Below, piece by piece: positions 46,790 through 57,667 of a stretch of 64,000 bases of DNA (its first letter is position 1; each line of letters starts with the position of its first letter). The position numbers and the translations under genes were made by a program. The notes below the pieces were generated by a model. It did no database searches. It saw nothing but the letters and a program-made list of their open reading frames with translations, and was not told the DNA's origin. This stretch comes from Cinnamomum chago (Eukaryota; Streptophyta; Magnoliopsida; Laurales; Lauraceae): contig CP142451.1 in the NCBI GenBank assembly GCA_038049695.1, positions 127,259,501 to 127,323,500 of the forward strand, written 5' to 3'.

Positions 46790-47390
46790 GGGCCTATTTT
46801 AGAAACACAGCATAAGACCTACATTTAGGAGTTAGACCATGGCCCTATCTTTATAGGAATTGAAAAGTGGGCCAACCTTTTGTGGTTATAAACACGGGAC
46901 CTACATTTAAGAAATTACAATGTGGGCCTACCTTTATGAGTTGTTGTACATGAGACCCACTTTAGAAATTACAAAATCTGACTCGCCTTCGGGAATTAAA
47001 ACATGGGCCCCTCTCTTTTTTATAAGTTAGCACATGGGCCCATCTTTAGGAATTACAATATAGGCCCACCTATAAGAAATACAACAAGGACCCATGTTGG
47101 AATTGTTGCATATAGTATTCACCTTCAGAAATTACAATGTGAGACCCACATTTAGAATTAGAATATTAGTCCCACAATTTTTAGGAATTACAATGTCAGC
47201 TCACCTCTATAGGAATTATAATGTGGGTTCACCTATTATGATTGTGATTGTGAACATATGGCCTAGCTTTAGAAATTACAAATTGGGGCCACCTATTTTG
47301 ATTGTGAAGATGGGACCCACCTTTAGGAATTATGGTGATAGGGGCCAACTTTTTTTTTAAATTATAATGTAAACCCCACCATTTACATTA
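46790..47390. repeat. Decayed tandem repeat of GGCCCACCTTTAGGAATTAC units
   Basis: About fourteen diverged units, each roughly 38-48 bases, alternate a GGGCC(C/T)ACCTTTA-like half with a GGAATTACAATGTG-like half. A plus-strand reading frame at 47094-47360 shows the same periodicity (recurring FRNYNV-like phrases), which comes from the repeat and not from a gene. Confidence 0.75.
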
Positions 47391-48875
47391 TTTTGAAGAT
47401 TTTATAAGATTGCTTTTATACAAAACACTAGAGAATTTTACATTGCCCACCTTCATCCACTTTAGCTGTAAAATTGGAAAAAGGAAAAACAACCCCGTTT
47501 AGCTTAATTTTTTTGGGGCAAAAGCTTTAATATGTAAATAAACTCTTAAATATAAAAATATAGTTAGAGGTTTACGAAATACTCTAATATGTAAATAAGT
47601 TCTAAATCATAAAATAAGAGCTTATTTTTAAAGTTTTCAAATAACTCTTTATTATTCTAATTTTTACAGCTCTGGTTTTTTTTTATTATTATTTTAGAGT
47701 AAAGTCCATGTTATACATTGTTCATTTGGATAATTGACATTAAAAATGTGTCGAACATTTGGATAGTGTGAAATATACTAGGATTGTGTAGAGAAGTTCT
47801 AGAAGGTTCCCATCTTTACGAGTGACACATGGCCTAGTCATGGCCGATAGCATTTAGAAGATCTTATAAATAGAGTTCTCTTCATTTATTTGAAACGGGC
47901 TATTCTTCTTTTTAAATTCTCAATTCTTTTCTCTTATTGTGTTTCTTGCTCTAAATTCTGAAGGATAGACCATCATTGGGGAAGCCTGATTCGTGGATGC
48001 ACAGAAAGCTTCAAAGGACTTCTCTAGGTATGGTGTTCACGGCTGGGCTGGAGCATAGTAAGCATGGTAGGGTGTTCATGGCTGGGCTGGACCATGATGA
48101 ACATCGAGAGCCTCCCGAATTGGGCAAGCAGGAGCCGCGCTTAGATTTAGATTTATAATTTAAAAATTATGTATTTTACATTATCTTTAGGGTAGCTTTA
48201 ATTGGTTTAGATGTTGTAAAAGGATTGAAAAACTAAGAAAACAAGATGTTGTAAAAGGATGGTCCTCCAATAAGTTGAAATTACCAAAACTTTGAAAACT
48301 AATCTTTTGGATTTGATGATTATTCTTTTCTTCTTCGATCAATTGAGCAGCACTTAAATTTTTATTTTTATTTTGTATATTAGGAATAAGAGATGGATCA
48401 TTTATAAAACACATGATTTCAGTCCTTTTTTAGTGAAACCAATTCATATTATTGACGAGCCATTGCATGTTCAGGGTAAGCAGTCAACCTTACTTTCACG
48501 GTGATGACATGTAGTGAACATAAATCCCACAAAACATACGTGATGAGTTAAAATTAGCTTTCAATTACTGATAAAAAAAATTTGCTATCAAATACCAATT
48601 TAACACCATTTGAAATATTTTAATCTTAGCTACCAATTGGTTTTCTATTTGACCATCAATTTTTAAAACTCAAATATAGTGGCCAAAAGTATTTGATGAT
48701 GATGATTTCATATAGATGGCTATTTTCCTTTTCTGATAAATAGTCATACACACTACCAAGTCTCTAACCATAGAAACTTCTGCTTGTTTTTTTTTCGTTC
48801 TCCACTACCCCCAATGGCAAAAGTGGTTTCTGCTTCCAGAACCATACATTCAGTTCTTGGAGTTTTTCTATGTGA
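47391..48875. other. Repeat-poor intergenic stretch with possible LTR remnant
   Basis: No gene is supported. Bases 47700-48170 contain TTATAAATAGAGTTC followed by a CT-rich leader and two tandem copies of GTGTTCA(C/T)GGCTGGGCTGGA, reminiscent of LTR U3-R sequence, but no partner LTR was found. Confidence 0.3.
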
Positions 48876-49130
48876 GACCAGAGAGGTAACTATAGATTTA
48901 AATGACCTTGAGAAACAAGATTTAATTTTGATAATGTCATCCAGAGTGATGAGGCTCCCTGTATGGAGTATGGGAGAAGAAGACAATGGTTTCTCTTCTT
49001 TATATCTGACACCAGAGCGGTAACTATAGTTTTAAATGAACTTGAGAAACAAGATTTAATTTTGATAACATGTCATCCAGGGTGATAAGGGTCCCTGTAT
49101 GGAGTATGGGAGAATTAAGACAGTTCTCTC
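48876..49130. repeat. Local tandem duplication, period about 134 bp
   Basis: CCAGAG(A/C)GGTAACTATAG, GAGAAACAAGATTTAATTTT and CCCTGTATGGAGTATGGGAG each occur twice, offset by about 134 bases. Related sequence also occurs at 52539-52620 and 58585-58690, so this is part of a dispersed local duplication around the dioxygenase locus. Confidence 0.75.
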
Positions 49131-50631
49131 TCTTTTTCTTTTCCACTTATGAGAGGATGAATCCACAGACCCAAGCACAATACACTGGACAGGTCCTTAA
49201 CCAAGGGACAGCTAGAGATGACATTTTCCATCAATTATCATCTCCTTGGTGAAGCTCAAGCCCATAAAGCCATATAAAAACTAATTGGCTAAAAGGAAGC
49301 AGATATGGATCCGACACAGACCTACCCAATTTATTAATTGGGTTGGAAATGCCTACCCGAACTCAATTGGGGAGTTAAAAAAGGGTCATCGATCCCAAAA
49401 CCTGATTTATTATAATAGTAGTATTTTATTTAATAGTTATACTAGTAGTTGTTTGTACGTGGATATTCACAAAGTGCATGTATGTCATGGAATTCTTAAG
49501 AATTCTGAGAAATGTGTTCCTAAAAGTGATTAAAATTCATGAAATAAATGTGAAGATCTATAAATATTGGTCATCAAATAATTATCCATTAATCTTTAAA
49601 GTTCAATGTAAATTAAATGAATTAAAGGAGAGAACGAAAATGACTACCAAGACATCACCCAAAGTTAAGTCATCTTGACATCTCCACCTTTCACCTCGCT
49701 AAAATTCTTTTGTTGAGACCAATTTAACCATAAATTCCTACCAATTCAATTCCCCAGGCAACTATATAGCCTGTTCAGATGTGAAGAAAATAGGAGGAAA
49801 CAAGTGGAGAAGACATTTTCACTATAAATTTGGATTGCAGAATGTTTTCTCCATCCTCATTCTCTCTGCCAGGGTGTACTTGGATGTGGAGAAAAGGTGG
49901 GGTACTACACAACAAGTCAACAAAATGTTCCACAGTACAAATTTTTCCAATAAATTGTTCTCTCAAATTATTTTCTTCATCTGTTTTCTTTGCATTCAAA
50001 ATGGCCTCTAGAAACATTTTTATTAAAATAACACAATTTTATGGAAAGTTAAAAACAAATAAAGCTGCAACCAAAATTCTGCAAATCAATATGAATTAGA
50101 CGTCACAATTCCAACATCATTTCTTCCGTTGAACTAATTTATAAAGGCAGATTAGAATAATCAAGCATCACAACGCACCAACTAGACAACACAACAAAAA
50201 TTGAAGATCCAAATTCTACCAAGGAGTCCTCAAGTGTCATTACGAATTTCTCACACAAAATTAATCTAAAAGGACGACACATCAATGGGTTTTGACATTT
50301 GATTGTACCTGCAGATATGATATTTTAGCAGAACAAATAACCATACATTCCAACAGGCATTTGGATTTCAGGGAAAACCTAACAATATCAAACTGGAGTA
50401 CACTTTCTCCTCGTGACTCCAAATGGTTTCAAGTCAGAGCATCATTATTTGCTTCAAAGAGACCAAATAGCACCAAAAAAAAAAAAAAAAAAAAAAAGCA
50501 ACAGACGCTAGACTTTTATAGTAGCAGTGACAAACATAATAACATAAATAGAGATAGCCTATGTATAAATATATATATAGTACAAGAATCACATATCAGT
50601 ATCACATATGTCATTCTCATATACTGGGCCC
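49131..50631. other. 3' flank of the dioxygenase gene
   Basis: No gene. The stretch 49680-50630 is partly duplicated at 61590-62420 (for example TTTAACCAT..ATTCCT, AGCAGAACAAATAACCAT and GCAGTGACAAACAT in the same order). A poly-A run lies at 50477-50498. Confidence 0.45.
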
Positions 50632-51813
50632 TTACAATTTGAAGTGGTTTAACAGGCTTCCCAGCTCTCTGCTAAAAAGCCGTCCCATGAACTCTGCCAT
50701 TGTGAAATCCCGGTAGTGAGCTACTTTACCATCAGATAACAGCTCCGGCAAGGGGCCAAAGTAATCTGTGTCACCCCTTTTGCTCGGGTTGAAGAAGACT
50801 CCGATCGAAATCCGCGGCTCTCGAAACGGATTTGCCAAAACCCGATGTTCCACACTCTTGTATTCATCATTCGACATCATCTAAAAAAATCCCAGAATTA
50901 GAAAAGAATCATGAGAAAGAAAATATACTAATTGAGAGGAGATTAAGGTAGGATTAATTTTTATCACCTGAAGAAGGTCTCCTATGTTGACCACAATGGC
51001 TCCATGCATGGGTTTCACCTCCACCCACTCTTCTCCATGCTTCACCTGCAGACCCCCTACCTGGTTCTGCAGAAGAATAGTCAGCACGCCCGGATCCGTG
51101 TGGGACCCGATCCCCAAAGTCAGATCCGGCTGTGGGCAGCACGGGTAGTAGTGGGCCACCAAGTGCCTCCCCTCGAGACACGTCATCTCCCCCAACTTCC
51201 CTTTCTCCAATCCGAGCCCTTCACTGAGAAGACCCATCAACACCTCTCCCAGCCTCCTCACGTGCACGTCCCACTCCATCAACTCTCTCCTGCATGCATC
51301 CGGTATCCGATCCAACTCAGGCGGGTTGGGACCCAGCCGCACCTGTAGTGTATCGCGCCACGTGGCAGCGCTGGACAGGTACAGATCGAAGTTGGTCTGG
51401 AAGGAGGCGCTGCTGCCCTTCTCCCGATGGTAGTGCTGTGATTTAATCTCGGTGGGTAGCTCGTTGAAGGATCGGACGGCTGAGATTGTGTCTTCGATGA
51501 CGGAGATGGGGATGTCGTGATGGATGACTTGGAAGAAGCCCCAGGTGTGGGAGGCGCAGCGGATCTGGTGAATGAGTTCGGATCGACGGTGGGATAAGGC
51601 GTGGGAGAGATCGATGGTGGGGATGAGATGGGAAGAGGAGGATTGGGTGAGTTGAAGCGATTGGGGATGAGGGTGGATGAAGAAGCGAGGGATGGTGGTG
51701 GCGCCCGAGTCGACGAGTCCTTTGCATCCGATCTTTGATTCGTCGAATTCCTTCACTTCCTTGGCTCGATCGTATTCGTTCTCCTCGGGAGTATCACCAT
51801 TCATAGTCATCAT
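50632..51813 (-). CDS. 2-oxoglutarate/Fe(II) dioxygenase, ACC-oxidase-homologue type
   Basis: Two minus-strand exons, 50968-51813 and 50632-50880, give 364 residues, the usual size. The phase-0 junction joins NIGDLLQ to MMSNDEYKS. The N-terminal DIOX_N domain (about 64-165, IPTIDLSH...WGFFQVIHHD) precedes the catalytic jelly roll. The iron triad is H238 and D240 (SHTDPG) with H294 (VEHRV); the 2-oxoglutarate pair is R305 and S307 (EPRISIG). Closest in type to '1-aminocyclopropane-1-carboxylate oxidase homolog' proteins, a soluble plant clade in specialised metabolism; the substrate cannot be told from sequence. Many relatives have an extra intron within the first half, which is absent here. 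All catalytic residues are present, so it is likely active. The first of three near-adjacent ATGs was taken as the start. Confidence 0.9.
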
Positions 51814-53160
51814 CTTCTTCTTCTTCCCATTCTTCTTCTCAATATGATGGTTCGGCTATGTCATCTCTTTCGTTTGTTTACTTTTAATTGCGGTGTCAAA
51901 GCCAATTGCGTTGAATCTAGGACCGAACGACTCTGCTTTTAAAAATGTAACGAGCGTTACTTGATATTACGCGGGAGTACGTGCATTTGTATGCCTCCAG
52001 ACGTCCACCGTGTTATAGGACCCGAGAAATCAGGTTAAACCCCTCTGATCCCATCTGATAGTAGTAATGGACTTCACCTTCGATTGATTTTTGAAGAGAG
52101 GGGACCGGATATCGAAATCAGTACCTCTAGCTCCAAAAAATTAAAAAATCATAATCTTAATCACTCGGCCAACCCATTGTGCTACCGAACTAGTTTACTT
52201 ATGAATAACTAAATAAGTAATCAAATCCAATTTTTAACGAGCCAAAACCTCCTTATAATTAGATACTCATTTACATCCCTTGTTGCATACCCCGTGCAAT
52301 GAATAATTTTCACTTTAAAAATCTCTACCCAAGGTGACAATTCATGGATCGATGTCTGGTCCCTACATTGGAAGTATCACTCCCTACCATTAATCAGCCA
52401 ATCAAGCACCTAAGAGACAAAGAGGTCAAAAATTGAAGCTTATACAGCTCAGGGGTTTTTCTCTGGATTTCTCCATCTTGTAGGAATTCCACACATTTTT
52501 TCACATTCCCGAGTACCCATTGGCCAAAGTAATGGCTGCTTTCAGAACCATGCATACAGTTCTTGGAGTTTTTCTATATAATATAATACCAGAAGGTAAA
52601 CATGGTTTTAAATATATTTGACAAACAGCCTTTGATTGATTACGTCATTTACAGTACGTGATTGAAGAGTATTGAGAAGTAGGTTATACCAAAGGGGAGT
52701 ATTGAAAAATATTTTCTCTACCTCTACTTGTACGTCCACAATATATGGGCTATTCACACGTACCTTTGGCTAAGCTAAGCATCCTTACTTGCCAAGTTAC
52801 CGTCGCATCATAAACCTCTCGACAGGTGAATTTGAAGGTTGGATTAGCAGGTTGTGATTTGTGGGGTCGCAATTTATCCCGTGTAAATGAGCCTATTTCA
52901 CTATGACTGGCATAGTCATTTTCCGTAAGTGGGCCTGTGTTTTAGACCTAAGATTTTGAGCCTATTTCACTAATGCATTGGCTTGGAGCTACAGTGCAAG
53001 CCTCCAATCGGTTGGCCCATTGAAATCCACTTTGAATATTTAGATACCAAGTATGGAATGGGTCTTAGAACTGAAGAAGGTGTGGATTTCTAAAGGTAGG
53101 CCCTATCCATGTGTAGACAAAGACGATGTGCAACATTGCAATGCAGTCACTAACCCAAAA
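51814..53160. other. Upstream region of the dioxygenase gene
   Basis: Contains the likely promoter of the minus-strand gene near 51814-52000. Bases 52335-52620 are similar to 48830-48890 and to 58485-58600, showing local duplication. No other gene is seen. Confidence 0.4.
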
Positions 53161-53166
53161 ATTGAA

Positions 53167-53403
53167 AATAGGAACGGTTCTGAACCGTTTCTAACAGAAA
53201 TTAGAACAAACATTCACAAAATGTGGTGTTCCAAATAAATTGGAACGGTCGAGAGGTTGAGATCGTTCCAATATTGTTTTTGTCCTTTAAACAGTTTCAT
53301 GACCGTTCCGAAAATGTTCCGGAACCGTTCCAGTTTATAATAAATTAAAATGTTTTTTTAAACCGTTCCAATTTTATTAGGCAAGGTTTATAACCGTTCC
53401 TAA
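53167..53403. repeat. Inverted-repeat element with GGAACGGTT motifs
   Basis: It begins TAGGAACGGTT and ends AACCGTTCCTA, with further GAACGGT/ACCGTTCC copies on both strands every 20-50 bases. MITE-like or the subterminal part of a CACTA-type transposon. Flanks (TTGAAAA and ATGAAAAA) do not give an exact duplication. Confidence 0.55.
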
Positions 53404-53681
53404 TGAAAAATAAAATATTGAAAAAAAAATACTATAGTAGCAAAATTCTTTATTATGCCACCTCATGCATTTAAAAAAAATCATAAACTTTGGCGTTCAC
53501 ATCTATTCACATTCATAAAAAAAAAAAAAAAATCACCAATGATTCACAAAATCTAAAATAGAATTCAATAGAGTAGCTTGAACTCAAATATACAATTTAT
53601 AACATTTGAATATCCATAGATACATCGACTTCGTATAACCTTCTAACTTAAATATCTACTTCATTTCTAAAAAAATAAAAA

Positions 53682-54770
53682 TCAAAGAGTCCATCCCATC
53701 ACAATTGTTGTGCCTTTAACTTTCATCCAACTACTTTTCTTACAGGTGTATTTTGTATGCCAAATCCCCAAATTGCAAGGCTCTTGTGTGGTCTGCCAAA
53801 CTATTTGGCATCCCCAAAAGTGGACAATATCTGAGGTGTTGATGTACCTCCTGAGATAACTATCTCTGCATAACAAGAAAATAGATAAGTTAATTATCCT
53901 CTCCACATTATCATTTCTGCACATTGCCTTCTAATATTTCTTTTAGCATTTGATAAAGAATTTCTTCTTTTTTTTGGGTGATTGAAAACCATAGCTTTAA
54001 ATAGCTATATAAAGAATTTCTTTCTTTCAGCAATACCTTTGGTTTGTTTTTCCGTGGGCCCAAAATCATACGGTTTGGATGGGTATAGTCGTATGCCTGA
54101 ATGAGCACCATGCATGGCACTTGTGCCGAATGTGTTTGTTGTGTTTTCAAACAAACACCATCAAATCATCAATCCACCAAAACTATGAAAGAATGAAAAG
54201 TTGAGTGGCACATTCATGCTTCATTAAGGCATGATATTGCTTTACAAAATGAATGTTAATAGCCCTTTTCACCTGCCGACTTCAAAAAATGAAAATAGCT
54301 AGCATTCAACCAAAAGTCCATCAAATTCATGTATAATCCTGGGCAAGAGAAACTAACCAGTGAATGGTTGTGTTACAGGCGACGCGATTAGTGACCTTGA
54401 TCACGACCTCATCGCCTTCATAAACTTCGATGTTCGGACCAAGGTACATCCCATTTACTGTGAGAATAGGCTTGGTGTGGCATAGACGGGTCACATCTTT
54501 CCATTCCATCTGCAACATAAAATCTACTCTCCCTTTAACTTTATACAAAAACAATTAAAACATACCATTAACATTAATCAACACATGAACTATGAAAAAA
54601 AAAAAAAAACTGTCTACTGATGTATCCTGTACACTTACATTGAAATAGAAGTAACTTGTGGTTGGCAAAGGTGTTGAAGGCAGAGACCTTGCATGAACAA
54701 GGGCTCTCACACATGAACACAAGAGTGCAGTTATAAGAAACCCATAACTCTTGTTGTCATGATAACCCAT
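53682..54770 (-). pseudogene. Laccase gene remnant (first two exons intact, rest decayed)
   Basis: Minus-strand exon 1 (54639-54770) encodes MGYHDNKSYGFLITALLCSC..., a signal-peptide-like start. Exon 2 (54358-54509) is exactly 152 nt, the conserved second-exon length of plant laccases, and encodes MEWKDVTRLCHTKPILTVNG...NTTIHW. The exons join in phase 0. Laccases are secreted multicopper oxidases acting in lignin and phenolic polymerisation. No exon 3 (HG.RQ motif) follows. A weak match at 54040-54120 (YTHP..MILGP...VLLK) resembles the exon 4 region, and 53700-53790 (NLGIWHT...) faintly resembles the C-terminal copper site with its His and Cys pattern lost. So this is best read as a pseudogene. 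Confidence 0.72.
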
Positions 54771-54837
54771 CCAACTCCAGGCTATCTCAATGGTTATGTT
54801 TGTCACAAGCTTTCTACTATTCAATGCTTCAGGGCTC

Positions 54838-54840
<3 letters not shown>

Positions 54841-54925
<85 letters not shown>
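54841..54925. repeat. Compound microsatellite (TC)33(AC)10
   Basis: An uninterrupted TC run passes into an AC run. It lies just upstream of the laccase start codon, so it reads as a GA tract in that gene's leader. Confidence 0.95.
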
Positions 54926-55149
54926 TCTATGGGCATAAGCTTGTGTAAAGGTGTATCATTTAATACCTTTTAATGCAGGACGTGATTCGTGAAATAACAA
55001 GATTGTTACAAATTGACCTCCACTGTGAATATGGAAATAACAAACTGCTGGATGACCAAGAAAATAGGAAACAGAGAGAGATAAAACAAATTACATCACA
55101 ATTACTCTAGTAAATTGAATCCTCAGAAAATGCATCACAATAACCCATG

Positions 55150-55340
55150 CCACCTGCACCTCCAGATAATTCAAGCGATTAACTGCACCTTTAGAGAATA
55201 AAAGTAACATACGAAACTTATCAAATAACAGTATAGCCAAACAGAGTATAACAAAGAATTATATAATTCTGAAAATACATACCCAATTTTAGAGATTTCT
55301 CACGCACTAACTCCTCAAAAACTAGTTGATCAACCTGAAA
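55150..55340 (-). other. Possible exons of an unrecognised minus-strand gene
   Basis: The minus strand has TTTTTTCAG followed by an open stretch encoding VDQLVFEELVREKSLKLG and then a GGTATGT donor (about 55285-55337). A second open piece, AVNRLNYLE, lies between TCTAAAG and GGTGCAGG (about 55163-55190). The amphipathic, charged translation with good splice borders looks exonic, but I recognise no family and cannot assemble a gene. Confidence 0.25.
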
Positions 55341-56068
55341 AAAGAAAAGGGACTAGAATAAGACGTCTTAAACTGTGTAAGAAGTCTTAACTTTCTTTAG
55401 TTCAATGTACTAAATTCAAGAAATGGTTTCAGGTGTTGAGTGTAGGTTGGAGAGAGGATATGATTGAGTGCAGGTATACCACATCTTCATTCCTAATATA
55501 ATCACCAAAGCATTTGACATGTATATATTCCAAATCATGAGCTATTTGAATCTATCTGCATCTTTTTAACTATTCTATTCCACTTTGCATGAGCCAACAT
55601 AAGAATTGGTAGTCAGATTGGGTGAGATAATACTTCATTAGTAGTGATTTGGGGTAGAAAGTAAGAAGAAAGCATCAGCATACTGTTAACAAAGGAGAAT
55701 GGATGATCATGTAGAAATTTTCAAAATGATTGAAATTCATGGTACATCCAAGCATTAACAAGGGCGCCAGAGCCTGATACAATAGAGGGGAAGCAAAAAC
55801 AAGGGTACCAGAGCCTCATACAGTTATACCCAAAACCCAATAGAAAAAAGAAAATTACAAAGTGATTTTGAAAAAAAGTTATGCGACTAGTTAGAAGAAT
55901 CATGCTGTATTTATTTTAACTGGGGAAGGAATAGGAGTAACAGTTCTAGAAAGATTAAAGATATGACGCTATTGCAGGTAAAGGTAGATTCATTGGAAAG
56001 CCTGTCCAAATAATACAATGCCTCACTATCTGAATGGTTTGTAGACTTCAGAGACAACAAACTAGACT

Positions 56069-56069
<1 letters not shown>

Positions 56070-56125
<56 letters not shown>
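56070..56125. repeat. (CT)n microsatellite
   Basis: About 28 uninterrupted CT units. Confidence 0.95.
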
Positions 56126-56127
<2 letters not shown>

Positions 56128-56845
56128 AAAACTAACGCTTCAGAGCCCTTCTCAGAAAACTAACCCCCCAATCCAACGGATCAGATCAAAGATCAGTAGT
56201 GGGGTACACCCAAACTCTATATTCATTTCCTCTTCTCCCCTCCCTTCTTCATTCATGCAATCTTATATACCTGAAACAGGTAAAGAAGAAGAAGAAGAAG
56301 AAGAAAAAAACCTTTCTCTTTTTCTCTCCATAATCAACGGTAAAGATTCAAGATCGAGAGCGGGGGTGTATACGATTCATCTGCTTCATCAAACTGCAGC
56401 TCATCAAAAACACATCGCTGTTACCCATCTCCACAATTCAAATCCCAAAATCCCCAAACCTACATCAAGACCCCTGCTCCTTCAACCTGAGCACCAATCC
56501 CTCAAAAAAAAAAAAAAAAAAGTAGCAGTGGAGAAGAAGAAGAGAGCACAGAACACAAGTAGAGAAGGAGAAAGAGTAATTTGAGGTTGAATATTAGTTG
56601 TGGCCCTTTTTTTTTTTTGCTGCAAATGTTAATGTTATAAATGAGGGTAAAAAATGAATGATGATGTCCATTTTGAGTAGATGGCCAATATACATATTCA
56701 CACATATTCACCACCTTCTGTATGTTTCTAGGTCCATTGAGTTTCATGAACTGACAAATTAGACATATCATAAGCCTCATGAAGTCCAAAGTTACCCTAA
56801 TGGCTCAGTGAATTATGGATATCTTTCAACTGAGGCTACTGATGC

Positions 56846-57650
56846 CAGGGCGGATCCAGGACTTCTAATTTGGGGGCCTGCACTTAAGTTACACTAAAAA
56901 AATAGCAATAATGTCTCACCAAAAACTATAAAAAATAGCAACAATGTCCCACCAAAGATAGCAACAATGGGCGCTTGATAATGCGACATTATAACCTAAG
57001 ATAATAAATAATCATCAATATACAATACATAAGACCGGTTTTAATTTTTTTTTCCTAAGTTTTTTTTTTTCTTTTCATTTTCAACTCACAATGAATTGAT
57101 GAACAAACAAAGTTACAGAGGTACTGTAAATGGGAAACCCAATCCCATAACGTGGCAGGCTGACTGCTTCTAGTAATACAAAGAGCAAATCTTTCTCCAC
57201 AACCACAAAGAATCAAAATGAAGAATAGAAAGAAATTACAAAACCTCCATTTCAGAAAACCATAAAAAAAGAACAAAAAACCAAAAAATGAACAAACCAA
57301 TGTAATAAAAACACTCCAAATTCGTACTTGAGATCCAGAGGACACAACCACAAAGAATCAAGATGAAGAATAGAAAGAAACTACAAAACCTCCATTTCAG
57401 AAAACCATAAAAGAAGAACAAAAAACCAGAAAATGAACAAACATATGTAATAAAAACACCCCAAATTCGTACCTGAGATCCGGAGGGCACAATCACAAAA
57501 AATCAAGATGAAGAATAGAAAGAAACTACAAAACCTCCATTTCAAAAAACCATAGAAGAAGAACAAAAAATCAGAAAATGTGAAAAACTAGCTTTTTTTT
57601 TTTTTTTTGGCTGAAAGCTGGGGTGGCTGCCCCCCCTAGATCCGCCCCTG
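56846..57650. mobile_element. Non-autonomous hAT-type element with internal minisatellite
   Basis: The ends CAGGGCGGATCCAGG and CTAGATCCGCCCCTG form an imperfect inverted repeat. Flanks ACTGATGC (56838-56845) and CCTGATGC (57651-57658) match at 7 of 8 bases. No transposase. The interior holds a three-copy minisatellite. Confidence 0.7.
57200..57590. repeat. Three-copy minisatellite, period about 143 bp
   Basis: Units start near 57201, 57345 and 57490, each with CAA(C/T)CACAAA(G/A)AATCAA, AACCTCCATTTCA and CCAAATTCGTAC landmarks. The third unit is truncated. Minus-strand ORFs here (recurring WFSEMEVL) are by-products of the repeat. Confidence 0.85.
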
Positions 57651-57667
57651 CCTGATGCTTGGATCAG

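Noticed and set aside
47976..48158. Possible small protein with repeated GLEH/GLDH
   Set aside because: It arises from a local tandem duplication in a likely LTR remnant.
51004..51727. Pro/His-rich frames opposite or within the dioxygenase gene
   Set aside because: Shadows of the GC-rich first exon; the dioxygenase frame carries the catalytic residues.
56255..56584. Plus-strand Lys/Glu-rich ORF
   Set aside because: Translation of GAA and poly-A simple sequence.
57055..57566. Repeated hydrophobic minus-strand ORFs (FFLFFILI...)
   Set aside because: Translation of the A-rich minisatellite, not a membrane-protein family.
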